Positions 35,786-44,229 of a DNA stretch of 64,000 bases are shown here, in pieces. The stretch covers positions 67,132 through 131,131 of the forward strand of contig DIZL01000012.1 of the NCBI GenBank assembly GCA_002429385.1. Reading direction: 5' to 3'. The notes beneath the pieces were generated by a model, which was not told the origin of the DNA, searched no databases, and saw only the letters and a list, made by a program, of their open reading frames with translations. This DNA comes from Prolixibacteraceae bacterium UBA6029 (GTDB lineage: Bacteria > Bacteroidota > Bacteroidia > Bacteroidales > Prolixibacteraceae). Position numbers and translations under genes: made by a program. Every line of letters starts with the position of its first letter. The first letter of the stretch is position 1.

Positions 35786-37280
35786 AAATCTGGTTTGAGT
35801 ATTCCCTGAAGAGGAGTGACTTGTCAATCTTCCCGTTTGAATTGATTGGAAAGTGACTGACCGTGATGATCTTCTCCGGAATGAGCGCTGAAGGAATCAC
35901 GGTCCTGAGCATTTCCGCCAGGGTTTCTGTCTGGTCTTTATCGATTTCAATGAATGCAACAATGCCTGCCATTCCTGTAGTTTTTGTAAAGCCGAAAACC
36001 TTTGAATTCATCCCCGAAGTCACCTGACTGATGGCCCGCTCAATCTCTGCAGGCTCAATGCGGTAACCGCTTATTTTCAACTGGTCATCTTTTCGTCCGC
36101 AAAACGACAAATATCCCTGCTCATCCTGAATGACCAGATCCCCGCTTCGGTAATACTTTTCCCGGATTCCATTTTCTTCTCTCATGAACCAGACACCGGA
36201 CTCATCAGGTGATGGGGAAAGATAACCCTCCATGACCTGATCCCCTCCGATACACAGTTCTCCTTTTGCACCGGGACCGGCAATCTGATCGTTTTCATCG
36301 ATGATTAGCGTCCGGACGCCTTTCAAAGGTCTCCCGAGTGAGATAATTTCATTGCAGACTTTTTCCTGAAGCTGATCGATTTCTGTTCGGTGGATGGTGC
36401 AGGTGATTGTCGTCTCTGTAGGTCCGTAAATGTTCGAGATTTCTGCATTCGGGACACATTTGGCCCATTCCGATACCAGGTCGAAAGGAAGAGCCTCGCC
36501 TCCGAAATGTGAATGTTTCAATGACAGGAGCCGGATGGACTTCAGATACGGACGAAGATAATTAAGAACCGAAGGTGTGAATTGGGTCCAGGTGATCTGC
36601 TGTTCCTGAAGGATCTTAACGATGGACAGGTATTTGAAACTTCCCGGTGGAATCGTGTAGACGGTAGCCCCAAGCAGCAAAGGAATCAGATAACCCGTGA
36701 AGGCTGCATCGGAGGTTAGGTCATAGGTTTGAAGGAACCGGTCTTCAGAAGTCAGATCGGGATAAATATCCAGAAACCCTTCAATGAAAGCATTCATGTT
36801 CACGGTGCTGATAGGAACTCCTTTCGGCTTGCCGGTACTGCCGGAGGTAAAAAGTATGTAGGCCCGATGATGTGCTGCGAAAATCATGATCTCTTCCCTG
36901 CTTTTCAGACCGTCGTTGCAGATGATTTCTAACGAACCTGCATAATCCGGTGGTGTTGCTCCGGAGTCAATAATACAGTTCAATCCCGATTGAGTGATCT
37001 TTTCGGTATTTACAGGAATCGGGTGCAGGGGATGAAGGGGCACAAAATGACATCCTGAAAACCACACTGCAAAAATGGCTGCAAAGGTCTCGATCGTGTC
37101 ATGACACATCACTCCAACCGGAATGCCGATTGATCTGTTTGTATGTTTAAGCAATTTCTGCTGGCTGCCGCTAATGTATTGGATGAATTCGCCATAGGTA
37201 TAAAACCTGCCCCCGATGTAAAAGGCATTTGCGTCGGCATGTTCAGTAAAACAGTTGTAATATTTTTCCCAAAGATTCAT
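35778..37280 (-). CDS. AMP-dependent ligase, stand-alone adenylation enzyme
   Basis: This 500-residue enzyme activates a carboxylic acid or amino acid as an AMP ester and loads it onto a carrier. It shows the P-loop FTSGSTGKPKG (144-154), NIYGPTETTITC, the YRSGDLV motif, GRKDDQLKISGYRIEP and the catalytic lysine in NSNGKIDK. The order is that of NRPS adenylation domains, DltA-like and acyl-CoA ligases. The adjacent acyl carrier protein is its likely partner. The activated acid cannot be read with certainty. Its start overlaps the stop of the upstream deacetylase by one base (TAATG). Confidence 0.9.
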   Translation of the reverse strand: MNLWEKYYNCFTEHADANAFYIGGRFYTYGEFIQYISGSQQKLLKHTNRSIGIPVGVMCHDTIETFAAIFAVWFSGCHFVPLHPLHPIPVNTEKITQSGLNCIIDSGATPPDYAGSLEIICNDGLKSREEIMIFAAHHRAYILFTSGSTGKPKGVPISTVNMNAFIEGFLDIYPDLTSEDRFLQTYDLTSDAAFTGYLIPLLLGATVYTIPPGSFKYLSIVKILQEQQITWTQFTPSVLNYLRPYLKSIRLLSLKHSHFGGEALPFDLVSEWAKCVPNAEISNIYGPTETTITCTIHRTEIDQLQEKVCNEIISLGRPLKGVRTLIIDENDQIAGPGAKGELCIGGDQVMEGYLSPSPDESGVWFMREENGIREKYYRSGDLVIQDEQGYLSFCGRKDDQLKISGYRIEPAEIERAISQVTSGMNSKVFGFTKTTGMAGIVAFIEIDKDQTETLAEMLRTVIPSALIPEKIITVSHFPINSNGKIDKSLLFREYSNQIYE

Positions 37281-38302
37281 TATCGTCGAACTTTATTTTT
37301 ACCCCACAGGGTTTTTAGGTAATACCAAATGTATTCTGTACGCAGAACCTGTTTGCCATTCCTGCTTACCTCCGATTCCATGGGGATTCGCTGGATGTGC
37401 CCGGGCATCGTTTCATCTTTTATTCCGGCTGTTCCAAAACTCAGGTCCAGTATTCCCAATTGGCGGGCCTTTTCAAAGACCGCATCCGGTACCCCGAAAT
37501 CGGTAAACGGAAATGCGAAGGTTTTTATTTCAGGATTCAATTCCCGGACCAGAAAGTCCATACTCCCGGCAATCTGAGCGTAAATCTCCTCCTCCGTGGA
37601 TAGAAAAAACTCACGATGATCCATACTATGAGCGCCTATCAGAAAGCCATCCTCCTGGATTTCCCTGACCTGGGCCAGAGTCATATAGGGCTGATTGCTG
37701 AGCAGATACTGATTGAAATCGATGCCAAAGACCGATGCAATCTGATCGAGCACCGCATCATCGGTATAAACTGCCTGGTGAAGAAACTGATGCATCCCTA
37801 AAGCCTGATTTCCTCGAATAGTCAGCCGTTCAGCTTCTTTCAGTTGTTCAGGTGTTGGCGGGTGAATCCGCAGGGTCTCCAGAATCAGGCTGCTCTTGTG
37901 ACGGTGAAAGAGGGTCTTGTTATCCACAAACGAGGGATTGATAAAAAAGGCAGCCTGGATTCCTTTCCTCTTCAGCAGGGGTGCAATGACCTGATAACAT
38001 TCAGTCAGGCCATCGTCGAAGGAAGGGAAGAACAGCCGGTCCGTTTTCTCACCTGATTGGGCAGAGCGGCATACCTCATTCACGGTTGCCGACTGGTAAT
38101 TCTTCATGAAGAAATCCAAATCATGTTCAAAGGCTGCTACCGATGAAACACGATAAAGTTGTGATAAATGTGGAGGCGGCGTATCCGAGACGGCATGCCA
38201 GAAAGGGAATACCATCCGTTTAACGGTTGCGGACCCTAGCTTTTCAACCGGCAGCAGGCTGCATAGTGGCGATATAATATTCTTTAGTGGGTTGCTGCTC
38301 AT
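37280..38302 (-). CDS. Polysaccharide deacetylase (NodB-type)
   Basis: This 340-residue protein has a NodB fold: FPSFDDG (93-98) with the catalytic base and metal-binding Asp, then the zinc motif HSMDH in IGAHSMDHREFF. FAFPFTDFG and the AGIKDETMPGHIQRIP stretch are also family-like. It would remove N- or O-acetyl groups from a glycan. No cleavable signal peptide is obvious, so it may act inside the cytoplasm on lipid-linked intermediates. It overlaps the ligase gene and follows the FemAB-like gene by 7 bases. Confidence 0.85.
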   Translation of the reverse strand: MSSNPLKNIISPLCSLLPVEKLGSATVKRMVFPFWHAVSDTPPPHLSQLYRVSSVAAFEHDLDFFMKNYQSATVNEVCRSAQSGEKTDRLFFPSFDDGLTECYQVIAPLLKRKGIQAAFFINPSFVDNKTLFHRHKSSLILETLRIHPPTPEQLKEAERLTIRGNQALGMHQFLHQAVYTDDAVLDQIASVFGIDFNQYLLSNQPYMTLAQVREIQEDGFLIGAHSMDHREFFLSTEEEIYAQIAGSMDFLVRELNPEIKTFAFPFTDFGVPDAVFEKARQLGILDLSFGTAGIKDETMPGHIQRIPMESEVSRNGKQVLRTEYIWYYLKTLWGKNKVRR

Positions 38303-38309
38303 GGGTCTT

Positions 38310-39224
38310 TTATTTTTTCAACCACCGCAAAGGGATAGGTAACCGGTTTAATTTCAGGCAATAGTAGTATTCCGCTTCAGCGCCAAAACCTGCATAGAAC
38401 CTTGCAATTCCCGCGATGGACGATCCCTCGAAATCAAGCGTTAAATCTGATCCGGCGTGATCGTTGATAAACTGGTCGACAATCGCGTACATCGAACTGT
38501 TGGCTTTGCCTTCATCGGTGGAGGCTGCATTGAGGTAAAGTACCCGCTTCGTGTCGAAGTAAAAGTATGCAGCCGAACACAGCTTTTGTTCCGGAGTGTA
38601 TGCGGCATATATTTTCCCGTTCCCCTTGTTGGTTCCCGTTTCAATCAGGCGCTCCAGGGTCTGCATGGAGGCCCTTGAAAGTGTATTCCCCGTGACCAGG
38701 TTCTTCAGGTCAATGTAGGCTTTGGTTTCTAATTCTCTTTTTACAAACACTTTATTCTCCTCAGCTTTTCGTATGAGCCGGCGCGCATGTTTCGAATAAT
38801 TGGTTTTGAGTTCCTCGTACGAAGGGTTTAAGTTCAGGATGAAATTAGTCCGCTTTCCCACCTCAAACTCCCGTGGAAACGATTCCGCATGTCCTGCATG
38901 CAGGTGGATGGAAATATACTTGAAATGATCGCGGATATACGTAAGGAAAATAGTCTGAATCGTTCGGTCCGCCTCCGGGAAAATACCATGCTGCTGGGCA
39001 AAGATAGGCTGTAGAAGAAAGGATATCCCAAGTTTGCGTCGAATGACCAACGGCATGATGTAACGGTAATCACTCCAGATCAGGGCGTCCCAGTTGGGCG
39101 ACACGATATCGAGATAGCCGGACCGGACATAAACCAGTGGAACGGCGGAACGGGCTATGCAGCTGTCCCATTTTTCGCGGTCAATGTCCTTATGTCGTAT
39201 CAGGCGTATTTCTGAGTTACTCAT
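38310..39224 (-). CDS. FemAB-like GNAT-fold acyl or aminoacyl transferase
   Basis: This 304-residue cytoplasmic protein has FemAB/GNAT_acetyltr_6-like traits: NPSYEELKTNYSKHARRLIRKAEEN is the typical linker helix, and AAYFYFDTKRVLYLNAAS with DFEGSSIAGIARFYAGFGA is the C-terminal GNAT half. FemAB proteins add amino acids to peptidoglycan, and relatives in exopolysaccharide clusters (FemAB of PEP-CTERM/exosortase loci) are thought to modify glycan. ATG 39224 is used over TTG 39230; it overlaps the upstream stop by 8 bases. Confidence 0.82.
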   Translation of the reverse strand: MSNSEIRLIRHKDIDREKWDSCIARSAVPLVYVRSGYLDIVSPNWDALIWSDYRYIMPLVIRRKLGISFLLQPIFAQQHGIFPEADRTIQTIFLTYIRDHFKYISIHLHAGHAESFPREFEVGKRTNFILNLNPSYEELKTNYSKHARRLIRKAEENKVFVKRELETKAYIDLKNLVTGNTLSRASMQTLERLIETGTNKGNGKIYAAYTPEQKLCSAAYFYFDTKRVLYLNAASTDEGKANSSMYAIVDQFINDHAGSDLTLDFEGSSIAGIARFYAGFGAEAEYYYCLKLNRLPIPLRWLKK

Positions 39225-40557
39225 GTTCAAGTTTTAATCCGGTCTCCGTCATTTGTTCAAAAACTTTCTGCCAGCCCTGCCACGATCCTGAATCCGATAA
39301 TGATTCGTTGTGCCAGAGGCCAATGAAGGTCCCTTTCACTTTTTTCACTTCAAGCATTATTTCTTCAATAACCTGCCAGGCTTTCTTAGGACTCATGCAC
39401 ATATAATTTTTCAGGGCCACATCCATCACCTGAAACGGATGAATCATTAATTCAGTGCGTTGGTTGCTGCTCAGATCAAAAAAAGGGAAAGCAGTACAGG
39501 TTCCTGCCCGGAATCCAACCAGACCTGCAAATCCCATGGTATAATCGTCCGTGATGCCCGAATTCAGTATAGTATGATAGGTCTCCGGAAACTTAAGTTT
39601 CAGGAAATGCTGCCTGCTTTGTGTGACCGGTTTCTGAATGATCTCTTCCAGTCTTTCCGTTTCCGTTTTCATCATCCCCGGATAGGTATTGGAGGCATAC
39701 GACGGATGAATGCCGACCTTGCAGACAGCAGACAGATTCACAATCAATTGTCTGAATACCTTGTTTTTGTATGAAATGTTCTTGTCATAGGTATTCCGGT
39801 CACCCAACAGGATAAAGAACTGAAGCCGATCCGGACATCCCTTGTAAGTTTCCAGAATAGAGTCATAGGTATCATAGGGATCTTTTTTCAGACCGAAGCG
39901 CACTGCAACCCGATTTGTCAGCTCTTTCCAGTGTCCGCACAACACTGTTTTAAATGCTGCACCCATCCATATTCCGATATTCTTATTCTTATAGGCCCAG
40001 GCATTGTCGATATCAATGGTGGTCTGGAAGCGGAAGGTCCGTTGAGCCACTTTAAACACCGGAAATTCTTCAGAAAGCTTATCCGCAATCCAATACGCCA
40101 TCCGATCGACTATGGGTGTATGGTTCAACCCCTGACGAACCAGTATATTTTCCGAATCAGGAAAACGTTCGTGTTCATCCTTAGGCCCCGGAAGGTATTC
40201 CTCGTAACGGGTAAGCAGGTAGAAACTGCAGGCAAAGGGATCGAAAGGGAGAAAGGAATCTTCCGAAGAAGGGAAAAACAACCGCTGCTCCTGATAATTC
40301 ACTTCGACCAGATCCTGTCTTGCAATTCCTTTTTCGAACAGGATCGTATGTGCCTTCAGAAATAATCCGGAAGATATATTGTTCTGCGAATAGTTTATTT
40401 TTGGAAGACCCGACAGCACAAATTCTCCTGAATCGGAGGTATAACTCACCTCAATCCCAAGTATGGTTTGGAAAATAAATTCAAGGATGAATGTAATCCT
40501 CGGGGTTATTTCGGGGACAAAGATCAGAACCGCTGTATTTTGTTTCTCTTTCACCAA
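39217..40557 (-). CDS. DUF7033-like polysaccharide deacetylase-related protein
   Basis: This 446-residue protein opens the operon. It has an N-terminal region with RLFFPSSEDSFLPFDPFACSFYLLTRYEEYL and a C-terminal deacetylase-like barrel with TTIDIDNAWAYK, GIHPSYASN and GFRAGTCTAFPFFDL, as seen in Bacteroidota DUF7033 polysaccharide deacetylases. A canonical FDDG is absent, and DIDNAW takes its place, so activity may be changed or lost. The start is TTG 40557 or GTG 40554: no ATG precedes the conserved region, and a stop lies five codons upstream. Confidence 0.75.
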   Translation of the reverse strand: MVKEKQNTAVLIFVPEITPRITFILEFIFQTILGIEVSYTSDSGEFVLSGLPKINYSQNNISSGLFLKAHTILFEKGIARQDLVEVNYQEQRLFFPSSEDSFLPFDPFACSFYLLTRYEEYLPGPKDEHERFPDSENILVRQGLNHTPIVDRMAYWIADKLSEEFPVFKVAQRTFRFQTTIDIDNAWAYKNKNIGIWMGAAFKTVLCGHWKELTNRVAVRFGLKKDPYDTYDSILETYKGCPDRLQFFILLGDRNTYDKNISYKNKVFRQLIVNLSAVCKVGIHPSYASNTYPGMMKTETERLEEIIQKPVTQSRQHFLKLKFPETYHTILNSGITDDYTMGFAGLVGFRAGTCTAFPFFDLSSNQRTELMIHPFQVMDVALKNYMCMSPKKAWQVIEEIMLEVKKVKGTFIGLWHNESLSDSGSWQGWQKVFEQMTETGLKLEHE

Positions 40558-40689
40558 AGCAATATCGTTTCATATTCCGGAATCCAGGACCATTCGACTG
40601 TCCATGTTCTAAGGTATCTGTCGGCGGTGTTTCAAATTCCACTATCAAAGATATCCTTTTGACGGACAAATCGAAACTGTTTTGTAAAG

Positions 40690-41379
40690 TTACATCATTC
40701 CCTTATCGGCGAAGCTAAAGTACGAATCATTCCCGATAATCAGGTGATCGAGCACCGGAATATCCATTTGTTTGCCGGCTTCACTGATTTTTTTTGTGAT
40801 ATCCTTATCGGCTTCACTGGGGTCCAGGTTGCCTGAAGGATGATTGTGGCACAAAATGATGGAGCAGGCCTTATTCTCAAGCGCTATTCTCAGGATGACC
40901 CGAACATCGATAATCGTTCCTGTCAATCCACCCTGGCTGACCATGAGCTTGTCGATATACAGGTTGTTGCGGTTAAGCAGCAAAACCCAGAATTCCTCAT
41001 GGGGAAGATCACCCAGCAAGGGTTTGAAAATTTGGGCAACGTCTGAACTGGTAACAACCTTGAGCTTCTCGTCCGGTTCTGATTCTTTTCGCCGCCTGCC
41101 CAGCTCGAGTGCTGACATGATAGTGATAGCCTTGACTTCTCCGATTCCCTTAAACTTCTTCAGATCAGCAATTGATTTTTTGCCCAGTTCATTGAGATTA
41201 TTATTTACTGAAGCCAACAACCGGCGTGCCACCTCAACGGCAGACTCATCCAGGTTGCCCGAACGGATGAGGATGGCAACCAATTCAGCCTCCGAGAGCG
41301 AACGCATACCCTTGGCCATCATCTTTTCGCGCGGACGATCTTCAACGGCCCATTCCTTTATACTTGGTTTTTTATACAT
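40690..41379 (-). CDS. radC: RadC family JAB1/MPN domain protein
   Basis: This 229-residue protein has an N-terminal helix-hairpin-helix region (KSIADLKKFKGIGEVKA) and a C-terminal JAB1/MPN metalloprotease-like domain with CHNHPSGNLDPSEAD (the H-x-H and Asp metal ligands). RadC was once assigned to DNA repair, and the activity is still unsettled. Length and order are normal. It lies 132 bases from the operon start and is divergent from the DUF5009 gene. Confidence 0.92.
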   Translation of the reverse strand: MYKKPSIKEWAVEDRPREKMMAKGMRSLSEAELVAILIRSGNLDESAVEVARRLLASVNNNLNELGKKSIADLKKFKGIGEVKAITIMSALELGRRRKESEPDEKLKVVTSSDVAQIFKPLLGDLPHEEFWVLLLNRNNLYIDKLMVSQGGLTGTIIDVRVILRIALENKACSIILCHNHPSGNLDPSEADKDITKKISEAGKQMDIPVLDHLIIGNDSYFSFADKGMM

Positions 41380-41490
41380 GGGAGTAATTGATTATGCTTA
41401 ACTAAGTTATGAAAACTGGCCGAATTTGCCAAATGATTATCGAAGATTAATTTTTGAATCTAAAAAAGCTTACCAGATGAAGGAAATAAG

Positions 41491-41498
41491 TACATTTG
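41491..41498 (+). promoter_or_regulatory. -7 element for the DUF5009 acyltransferase gene
   Basis: TACATTTG matches TAnnTTTG exactly and lies 25 bases before the ATG at 41524. Because transcription would start near 41503, the TTG at 41500 is not a usable start. Confidence 0.5.
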
Positions 41499-41523
41499 AT
41501 TGCTAACTCATAAAACTGAACCG

Positions 41524-42645
41524 ATGATCCCAGAAAGGCCTGAACAATCTTCCACCCGATTACTTTCACTCGATTTCTTTCGCGGACTGACCATGTTTCT
41601 GCTTGTTGCCGAAGGCACAGGCCTTTGGTTTACTCTGGTTCAGGATCCGATCCGGGGAACCTTTCTGGAGCAATTCTTCATGCAATTCGAGCATCATCCC
41701 TGGCACGGCCTTCATTTTTGGGATCTGATTCAGCCATTTTTCATGTTCATTGTCGGGGTGGCAATGCCCTTTTCATACCAAAACCGGATTTCAAAAGGAG
41801 AATCACGGAACAGCATCACCCGGCATATTATTCAGCGATCGTTTATTTTACTGGCCTTTGGTGTAGGATTACATTGCGGGTATAGCAAAAAACTGGTTTG
41901 GGAGCTGTGGAACGTTTTGTCGCAACTTGCAGTGACCATTCCAATTGCATATTTCCTGATGAAATATCCTTTTAAAGTGCAATTAACTGTTTCTCTTCTG
42001 TTGCTTTTGGTCAGCGACTTAGCCTACCGTTATTTCCCGGTTGAAGGATTCAATCAACCCTGGACCATCGATAAAAACTTCGGGAGTTGGATGGACCTGG
42101 TCCTGATGGGTAAGCTCAACAATGGCGGCGGATGGGTGGCCATCAACTGTATCTCGACAGCCGCTCACACCATTTGGGGTGTCCTGGCCGGTCAGCTTCT
42201 GCTCAAAGAGGTCAGCCGGAAATGCAAGTTTAAAACCCTGATCATTGCCGGTGCTATTGCACTTGTGATCGGTTTTGGCCTCGATTGGACCGGAATCACT
42301 CCCATCATTAAGCGTATCGCAACCTCCTCATTTGTCTTTGCTTCCGGAGGCTGGGCGCTCATCGGCCTTGCACTTAGCTATTGGCTGATCGATATCAAAG
42401 GGTACAAAAACTGGATTTTCGTCTTTACGGTCGTCGGTACAAATTCCATCTTTATTTATGTGTTCTTTAATACCGTTGGTGGTCAGTGGCTGAACGATTT
42501 CATCGCCATTTTCTCAAAGGGAATGCTACGCTGGACCGGAGCCTCCGATTTTATTCTGAATGTTTTTACATGCCTTGTTATCCTGGCTGCAGAATGGGGC
42601 CTATGCTACTGGCTGTATAAAAGAAAGATCTTTTTCAGGATATAA
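41524..42645 (+). CDS. Membrane acyltransferase of the HGSNAT/DUF5009 family
   Basis: This 373-residue polytopic inner-membrane protein has about ten hydrophobic helices. LLSLDFFRGLTMFLLV and the HHPWHGLHFWDLIQPFFMFIVGVAMPFS segment are the conserved opening and catalytic histidine region of the family that includes heparan-alpha-glucosaminide N-acetyltransferase. It would acetylate a sugar amine using cytoplasmic acetyl-CoA across the membrane. Homologues sit near GlcNAc and chitin catabolism genes in Bacteroidota. The neighbours here, radC and a gene-free region, give no pathway link. Start at ATG 41524. Confidence 0.85.
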   Translation: MIPERPEQSSTRLLSLDFFRGLTMFLLVAEGTGLWFTLVQDPIRGTFLEQFFMQFEHHPWHGLHFWDLIQPFFMFIVGVAMPFSYQNRISKGESRNSITRHIIQRSFILLAFGVGLHCGYSKKLVWELWNVLSQLAVTIPIAYFLMKYPFKVQLTVSLLLLLVSDLAYRYFPVEGFNQPWTIDKNFGSWMDLVLMGKLNNGGGWVAINCISTAAHTIWGVLAGQLLLKEVSRKCKFKTLIIAGAIALVIGFGLDWTGITPIIKRIATSSFVFASGGWALIGLALSYWLIDIKGYKNWIFVFTVVGTNSIFIYVFFNTVGGQWLNDFIAIFSKGMLRWTGASDFILNVFTCLVILAAEWGLCYWLYKRKIFFRI

Positions 42646-42920
42646 AATGAGAGAAACAGTTATATATCAAGGATAATTTAAGGATTAAAAGGTCATTTTA
42701 TTTCACTATTCTGCTGTTTTCCATTCAATTTATTTTACTTGGGAGATATCCAAAAAATAATATTCTGCCAATAATTGTTAATTTCTACTAACTTTTGAAA
42801 CAATGCGGCTATACTTGACGTAACCTCATTTGACTTTGCAAATTAATTTTTTGGACTTATTTGGGTTGATTGGTTTTTGGTGAAAAGCAAAGTTCGTAAG
42901 GTAATTTTAGTTGTTTGTTT

Positions 42921-42955
42921 AGTAAAAAGCGGTGGATCTTCCACCGCTTTTTACT
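42921..42955. terminator. Strong bidirectional terminator with no adjacent ORF end
   Basis: A 16-bp stem (AGTAAAAAGCGGTGGA with its complement) and a three-base loop, with A- and T-runs on both sides. It lies 276 bases after the DUF5009 stop, beyond a G/T-rich stretch that may be part of another small transcript. Confidence 0.85.
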
Positions 42956-43100
42956 TTTTCGGAATCTGCTCTACCCCTTATTACCTTGACCGGTTCACAC
43001 GAATGCGGCGATCAAAACTCAAGCCACTTGTTGTTAACCTTCCAGAGTTTTTACTCTATATTCTATCCATTCAGATTTTCTTCAGGAAAGCGATAACCCA

Positions 43101-43331
43101 GCTTTCGACCTGCCCGGAAGGGTTCCGGGGAGGGATTGCGTCGTATTTGCGTCGTATGATTTGATTGCTGATTGATTTCCATCTGTATTAAAATCTATTC
43201 CACAATACAGATAGAACACAGATGCAAGACAGATCATAAAAGGAGATCCCCTCCCGTTCCCCCTTCGATACTCCCTCAAACCCAGCCCAAATCCTGCCCG
43301 GATTACTGTGGCATTCCTCAGGTTAGTCACT
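43101..43331 (+). repeat. Dispersed intergenic element, copy C
   Basis: This is the longest copy (about 230 bp). It shares GCTTTCGACCTGCCCGGAAG with copy A, two 11-bp GCGTCGTAT units like copy B, the TTGATTGCTGATTGATTTCC stretch, the AACACAGATGC tandem units and GGTTAGTCACT. An inserted or expanded segment near 43268-43300 distinguishes it from copy A. Confidence 0.85.
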
Positions 43332-43435
43332 ATAAAGGATGGTTTTTTATGAAGAAGGAAGGGTTTAAAATGTTGAAAGGGTTGAAACAGCTGCTGGAAA
43401 AAGGAAATGAGAAAAAGGAGGGGGTCCTGAAACAA

Positions 43436-43453
43436 TCCCGATAGCTATCGGGA
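43436..43453. repeat. Perfect 18-bp palindrome TCCCGATAGCTATCGGGA
   Basis: A fully self-complementary 18-mer without a loop. From general experience this type of palindrome recurs in Bacteroidota genomes; only one copy is in this window. It could be a hairpin end, an IS-like remnant, or a protein-binding site. Confidence 0.75.
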
Positions 43454-43502
43454 CAGGATGACAAGAAAGGGAAAATAGAAATTATAAAATTGTAAATAGT
43501 GA

Positions 43503-43532
43503 TTCGTTTAATAGTAAATTCTTGTATTTTTG
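43503..43532 (+). promoter_or_regulatory. Candidate promoter for the pRiA4b-like gene
   Basis: TTCG at 43503-43506, an 18-base spacer and TATTTTTG at 43525-43532 (exact -7). The -33 differs from TTG in the second position. The ATG lies 22 bases after the -7. Confidence 0.45.
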
Positions 43533-43553
43533 AAAGTATAAAAACAACAAGAT

Positions 43554-44117
43554 ATGGCATACCAATTTAGAATACAGTTAAATAATGTAACCAAGCCACC
43601 GGTTTGGCGAAGGGTGATTGTTGCTGAGAAGATCACTTTTCACGAATTGCATGAAGTGATACAGCTTGTTTTTGGCTGGGACAATTACCACCTATATCAG
43701 TTCAGTCCATCCGGCTATGGCTCCAATCCGGTTATAGCAATACCCTCGAAGGATGATTGGGAGAAACCGGATATGAATGCACTGAAAACCAGGCTGAACA
43801 AGATTTTTACGCATGAAAAGCAGTCGTTTATTTCCATCTATGATTTTGGCGATGACTGGACACACAAAATTGTACTCGAGAAGCTGGTGACTGACGATGC
43901 ACCCCATCCGGTTTGCCTGGATGGGAAAGGCGCCTGTCCGCCTGAGGATTGCGGCGGGGCCTGGGGTTACGAAGAACTGAAACTGACTATGGCTGATCCT
44001 ACCCATGAAGAATACCAGGAAATGAAAGAATGGTTGGGCCTCGAAGACAACGAGGAATGGGATGCCGGGGCCTTTGATTTGGATGAGGTTAATGAAAGGC
44101 TGAAGGAGGAGTACTGA
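43554..44117 (+). CDS. Plasmid pRiA4b ORF-3-like family protein
   Basis: The 187-residue cytoplasmic protein shows the family pattern: FRIQLNNVTKPPVWRRV at the N-terminus, HELHEVIQLVFGWDNYHLYQF, IYDFGDDWTHKIVLE, and CLDGKGACPPEDCGGAWGYEEL in the middle. The fold is related to a small alpha/beta domain. The biochemical role is not known. Length is normal. It has its own candidate promoter and is not in an operon with neighbours. Confidence 0.87.
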   Translation: MAYQFRIQLNNVTKPPVWRRVIVAEKITFHELHEVIQLVFGWDNYHLYQFSPSGYGSNPVIAIPSKDDWEKPDMNALKTRLNKIFTHEKQSFISIYDFGDDWTHKIVLEKLVTDDAPHPVCLDGKGACPPEDCGGAWGYEELKLTMADPTHEEYQEMKEWLGLEDNEEWDAGAFDLDEVNERLKEEY

Positions 44118-44229
44118 TCAAATAAAGAATGTTAAACATAGGGTTCAGTTTGTTGAAATTTATACCCGGATATTGAACAAATTTTTGGAGGAATTGGGAT
44201 ATGATTAAGATTTGATAAATTTAGAGTTT

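Larger units (their letters stand above)
42646..43553. other. Gene-free region with hairpin terminator, repeat copy C and palindrome
   Basis: No coding sequence is supported. A G/T-rich stretch (about 42841-42920) leads into a strong terminator. Then come repeat copy C and the palindrome at 43436. An open frame from ATG 43349 to TAG 43444 encodes only 31 lysine-rich residues and is not supported. Confidence 0.7.

Noticed and set aside
43349..43444. 31-codon lysine-rich ORF
   Set aside because: Too short, runs into the palindrome and shows no promoter or family signal.
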